NCBI GenBank assembly: GCA_002408185.1 | Contig: DHQV01000109.1 | Location: 1-7,900 of the forward strand | Direction: 5' to 3' | Length of the DNA: 7,900 bases | Source: Deltaproteobacteria bacterium UBA5329 | GTDB lineage: Bacteria; Desulfobacterota; Syntrophorhabdia; Syntrophorhabdales; Syntrophorhabdaceae | Shown here: piece after piece, positions 7,343 to 7,900 of the stretch | Layout of the letters: every line of letters starts with the position of its first letter | Position numbering within the stretch: the stretch's first letter is position 1 | Position numbers and translations under genes: made by a program | Notes under the pieces: model-generated | What the model was told of the DNA's origin: nothing | Database searches by the model: none | Seen by the model: the letters and a program-made list of their open reading frames with translations, nothing else

Positions 7343-7348
7343 CCTCCT
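7343..7348 (-). promoter_or_regulatory. rpsB ribosome-binding site fixing the start
   Basis: AGGAGG lies 4 bases upstream of the ATG at 7338. It decides between this start and the in-frame upstream ATG at 7383, which has no comparable signal. Confidence 0.8.
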
Positions 7349-7383
7349 GGTTTTTTATCCTCCGCCTTTCGCATCTTGAACAT

Positions 7384-7404
7384 CAGACAGTTACCTGTAC
7401 CCTG
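7384..7404 (-). promoter_or_regulatory. Small hairpin in the rpsB leader
   Basis: On the minus-strand RNA, ACAG and CUGU (plus-strand 7387-7398) pair around a GUAA tetraloop of the GNRA type. An outer CAG/CUG pairing lies across a 3-base bulge. It lies about 46 bases before the rpsB ATG. Leaders of rpsB in other bacteria bind S2 for autogenous control, but this structure is not recognisably that element. A role is only inferred. Confidence 0.25.
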
Positions 7405-7440
7405 ACATCAATTGAAAGACGTGTGAATTTAATGAGTTCT

Positions 7441-7469
7441 AAAATATCATATGATTACCTATATTTCAA
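7441..7469 (-). promoter_or_regulatory. Tentative promoter for the rpsB cluster
   Basis: In the AT-rich gap, TTGAAA (7464-7469) could serve as a -35 box, with TATTTT (7441-7446) 17 bases on as the -10. A TATGAT (7446-7451) is closer to the -10 consensus but has no matching -35. The match is poor to moderate. The only firm argument is that a cluster promoter is expected between rpsB and the divergent transposase. Confidence 0.25.
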
Positions 7470-7478
7470 ATGAAATAT
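7461..7478. repeat. AT-rich 18-bp palindrome upstream of rpsB
   Basis: ATATTTCA and TGAAATAT form perfect 8-base arms around AA. It lies between the rpsB leader and the putative IS left end and overlaps the tentative -35 box. It could be an operator, part of the promoter, or a palindromic site next to which the insertion sequence landed. A second palindrome, ATCATATGAT, is at 7446-7455. Confidence 0.5.
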
Positions 7479-7501
7479 TATACTGTTCCAAGTTCCAGGA
7501 G

Positions 7502-7531
7502 CCTGTCGGAGAATTCCCCTTGAGCGACAGG
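7502..7531. repeat. Inverted repeat near the IS left end
   Basis: CCTGTCG (7502-7508) and CGACAGG (7525-7531) are perfect inverted copies separated by 16 bases containing GAATTC. They lie 56 bases before the transposase ATG. The position suits a subterminal structure of an insertion sequence. The true terminal repeat cannot be fixed because the right end is outside the window. Confidence 0.5.
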
Positions 7532-7586
7532 TCTGCTTCACGGTAGAATAGGCAATACCAACCATCCGAAAGGACAACCATCGACC

Positions 7587-7900
7587 ATGACCTTCAAGCC
7601 CTACGATCAGGACCGGCTGTATCTCCTGCCACCCTCTCTTCGTGAGTGGCTCCCCGAGAACCACCTCGCCCACTTCATATCCGATGTCGTCGACGAACTC
7701 TCCCTAGATGCTATCATGAAGGCATACAGTGGTGACGATACCACCCGGCGATGATGGTCAAAGTCCTCCTGTACGCCTGCCGCATTGGGACACCGCCGTC
7801 CCGGAAGATAGAGAAGAAGACCCATGAGGACGTGGCATTCAGGTTCCTCGCTGCGGGCCACCACCCCGGCCACGACACGATCTCCTCCTTCAGGAGCACC
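7587..7900 (+). pseudogene. IS1182-family transposase, frameshifted and cut by window end
   Basis: The ATG at 7587 begins MTFKPYDQDRLYLLPPSLRE, typical of the N-terminus of IS1182-like transposases, and continues through NHLAHFISDVVDEL. After YSGD the frame runs into a TGA at 7752-7754 (55 codons). The family sequence resumes in another frame at 7739 as YHPAMMVKVLLYA, SRKIEKKTHEDVAFRFLAAG and HDTISSFR up to the window edge. Relatives usually have about six Gly/Arg/Pro-rich residues between GD and YHP. Here only two bases remain, consistent with a deletion of about 16 bases. HPGH replaces the usual HPDH, and ACRIG sits where AYC-type sequence is common, suggesting decay. An AAAGGA (7569-7574) precedes the ATG at a long spacing. 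The catalytic core would lie beyond the window. Confidence 0.85.

Larger units (their letters stand above)
7498..7900 (+). mobile_element. Partial IS1182-like insertion sequence, left end
   Basis: The element is recognised from its transposase start and the preceding inverted repeat. The left boundary is uncertain, placed somewhere in about 7480-7502 where the AT-rich rpsB leader gives way to GC-richer sequence. The right part lies beyond the window. It is transcribed away from rpsB, so its insertion upstream of the operon leaves about 160 bases of leader intact. Confidence 0.6.

Noticed and set aside
7339..7383. Upstream extension of rpsB by 15 residues
   Set aside because: The extension reads through the AGGAGG site that serves the ATG at 7338 and is not typical of S2 N-termini.
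7455..7673. Minus-strand open frame of 72 codons in front of rpsB
   Set aside because: It crosses the IS inverted repeat and the start of the transposase gene, has no recognisable motif, and is best seen as a shadow.
1..7900. Search for CRISPR arrays, defence genes, toxin-antitoxin pairs or other novel systems
   Set aside because: Almost all of the window is assigned to intact housekeeping genes and a transposase fragment, and no regularly spaced repeats or unassigned gene-sized gaps were seen.

Overview
This window is dominated by a tightly packed set of nine housekeeping genes, all on the minus strand. In transcription order they are rpsB, tsf, pyrH, frr, uppS, cdsA, dxr, rseP and tsaB, and every one is full length. 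The order is a well-known bacterial translation/envelope cluster. Having dxr and a single-PDZ RseP-type protease after cdsA and tsaB at the end resembles Desulfobacterota (former Deltaproteobacteria), for example Geobacter- or Syntrophus-like genomes. That assignment is inferred from gene order and protein character; no taxonomic marker was searched. Base composition is moderate, except for an AT-rich stretch in front of rpsB.

Layout from high to low coordinates (the direction of transcription):
(1) 7587-7900, plus strand: the start of an IS1182-like transposase gene, cut by the window edge and broken by a frame change near 7739. A short inverted repeat at 7502-7531 probably lies near the element's left end.
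(2) 7339-7500: the AT-rich rpsB leader, with a perfect-arm palindrome at 7461-7478, a tentative promoter and a small hairpin.
(3) 884-7338: eight genes separated by 20 bases or fewer, several of them touching or overlapping (TAATATG, TAATTG, ATGA).
(4) 208-894: tsaB, overlapping rseP by 11 bases.
(5) 1-207: no recognisable gene, one GC-rich composite hairpin.

The gene products join two themes. RpsB, EF-Ts, RRF and TsaB serve translation (ribosome, elongation, recycling, tRNA t6A). Dxr supplies the isoprenoid precursors that UppS condenses into the undecaprenyl carrier for cell-wall synthesis. CdsA makes CDP-diacylglycerol for phospholipids, and RseP is an intramembrane protease usually tied to envelope stress signalling. 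PyrH supplies UDP for RNA and cell-wall sugar nucleotides. The close spacing implies one transcript with translational coupling.

I found no convincing new biological system. The points worth a second look are the decaying insertion sequence beside the rpsB promoter region, the palindrome at that boundary, and an A7 run in exact -1 slippage phase at the dxr-rseP overlap. A ribosome-binding site built into the Arg-Arg-stop end of pyrH and an unusual Met in the UppS signature are smaller observations.
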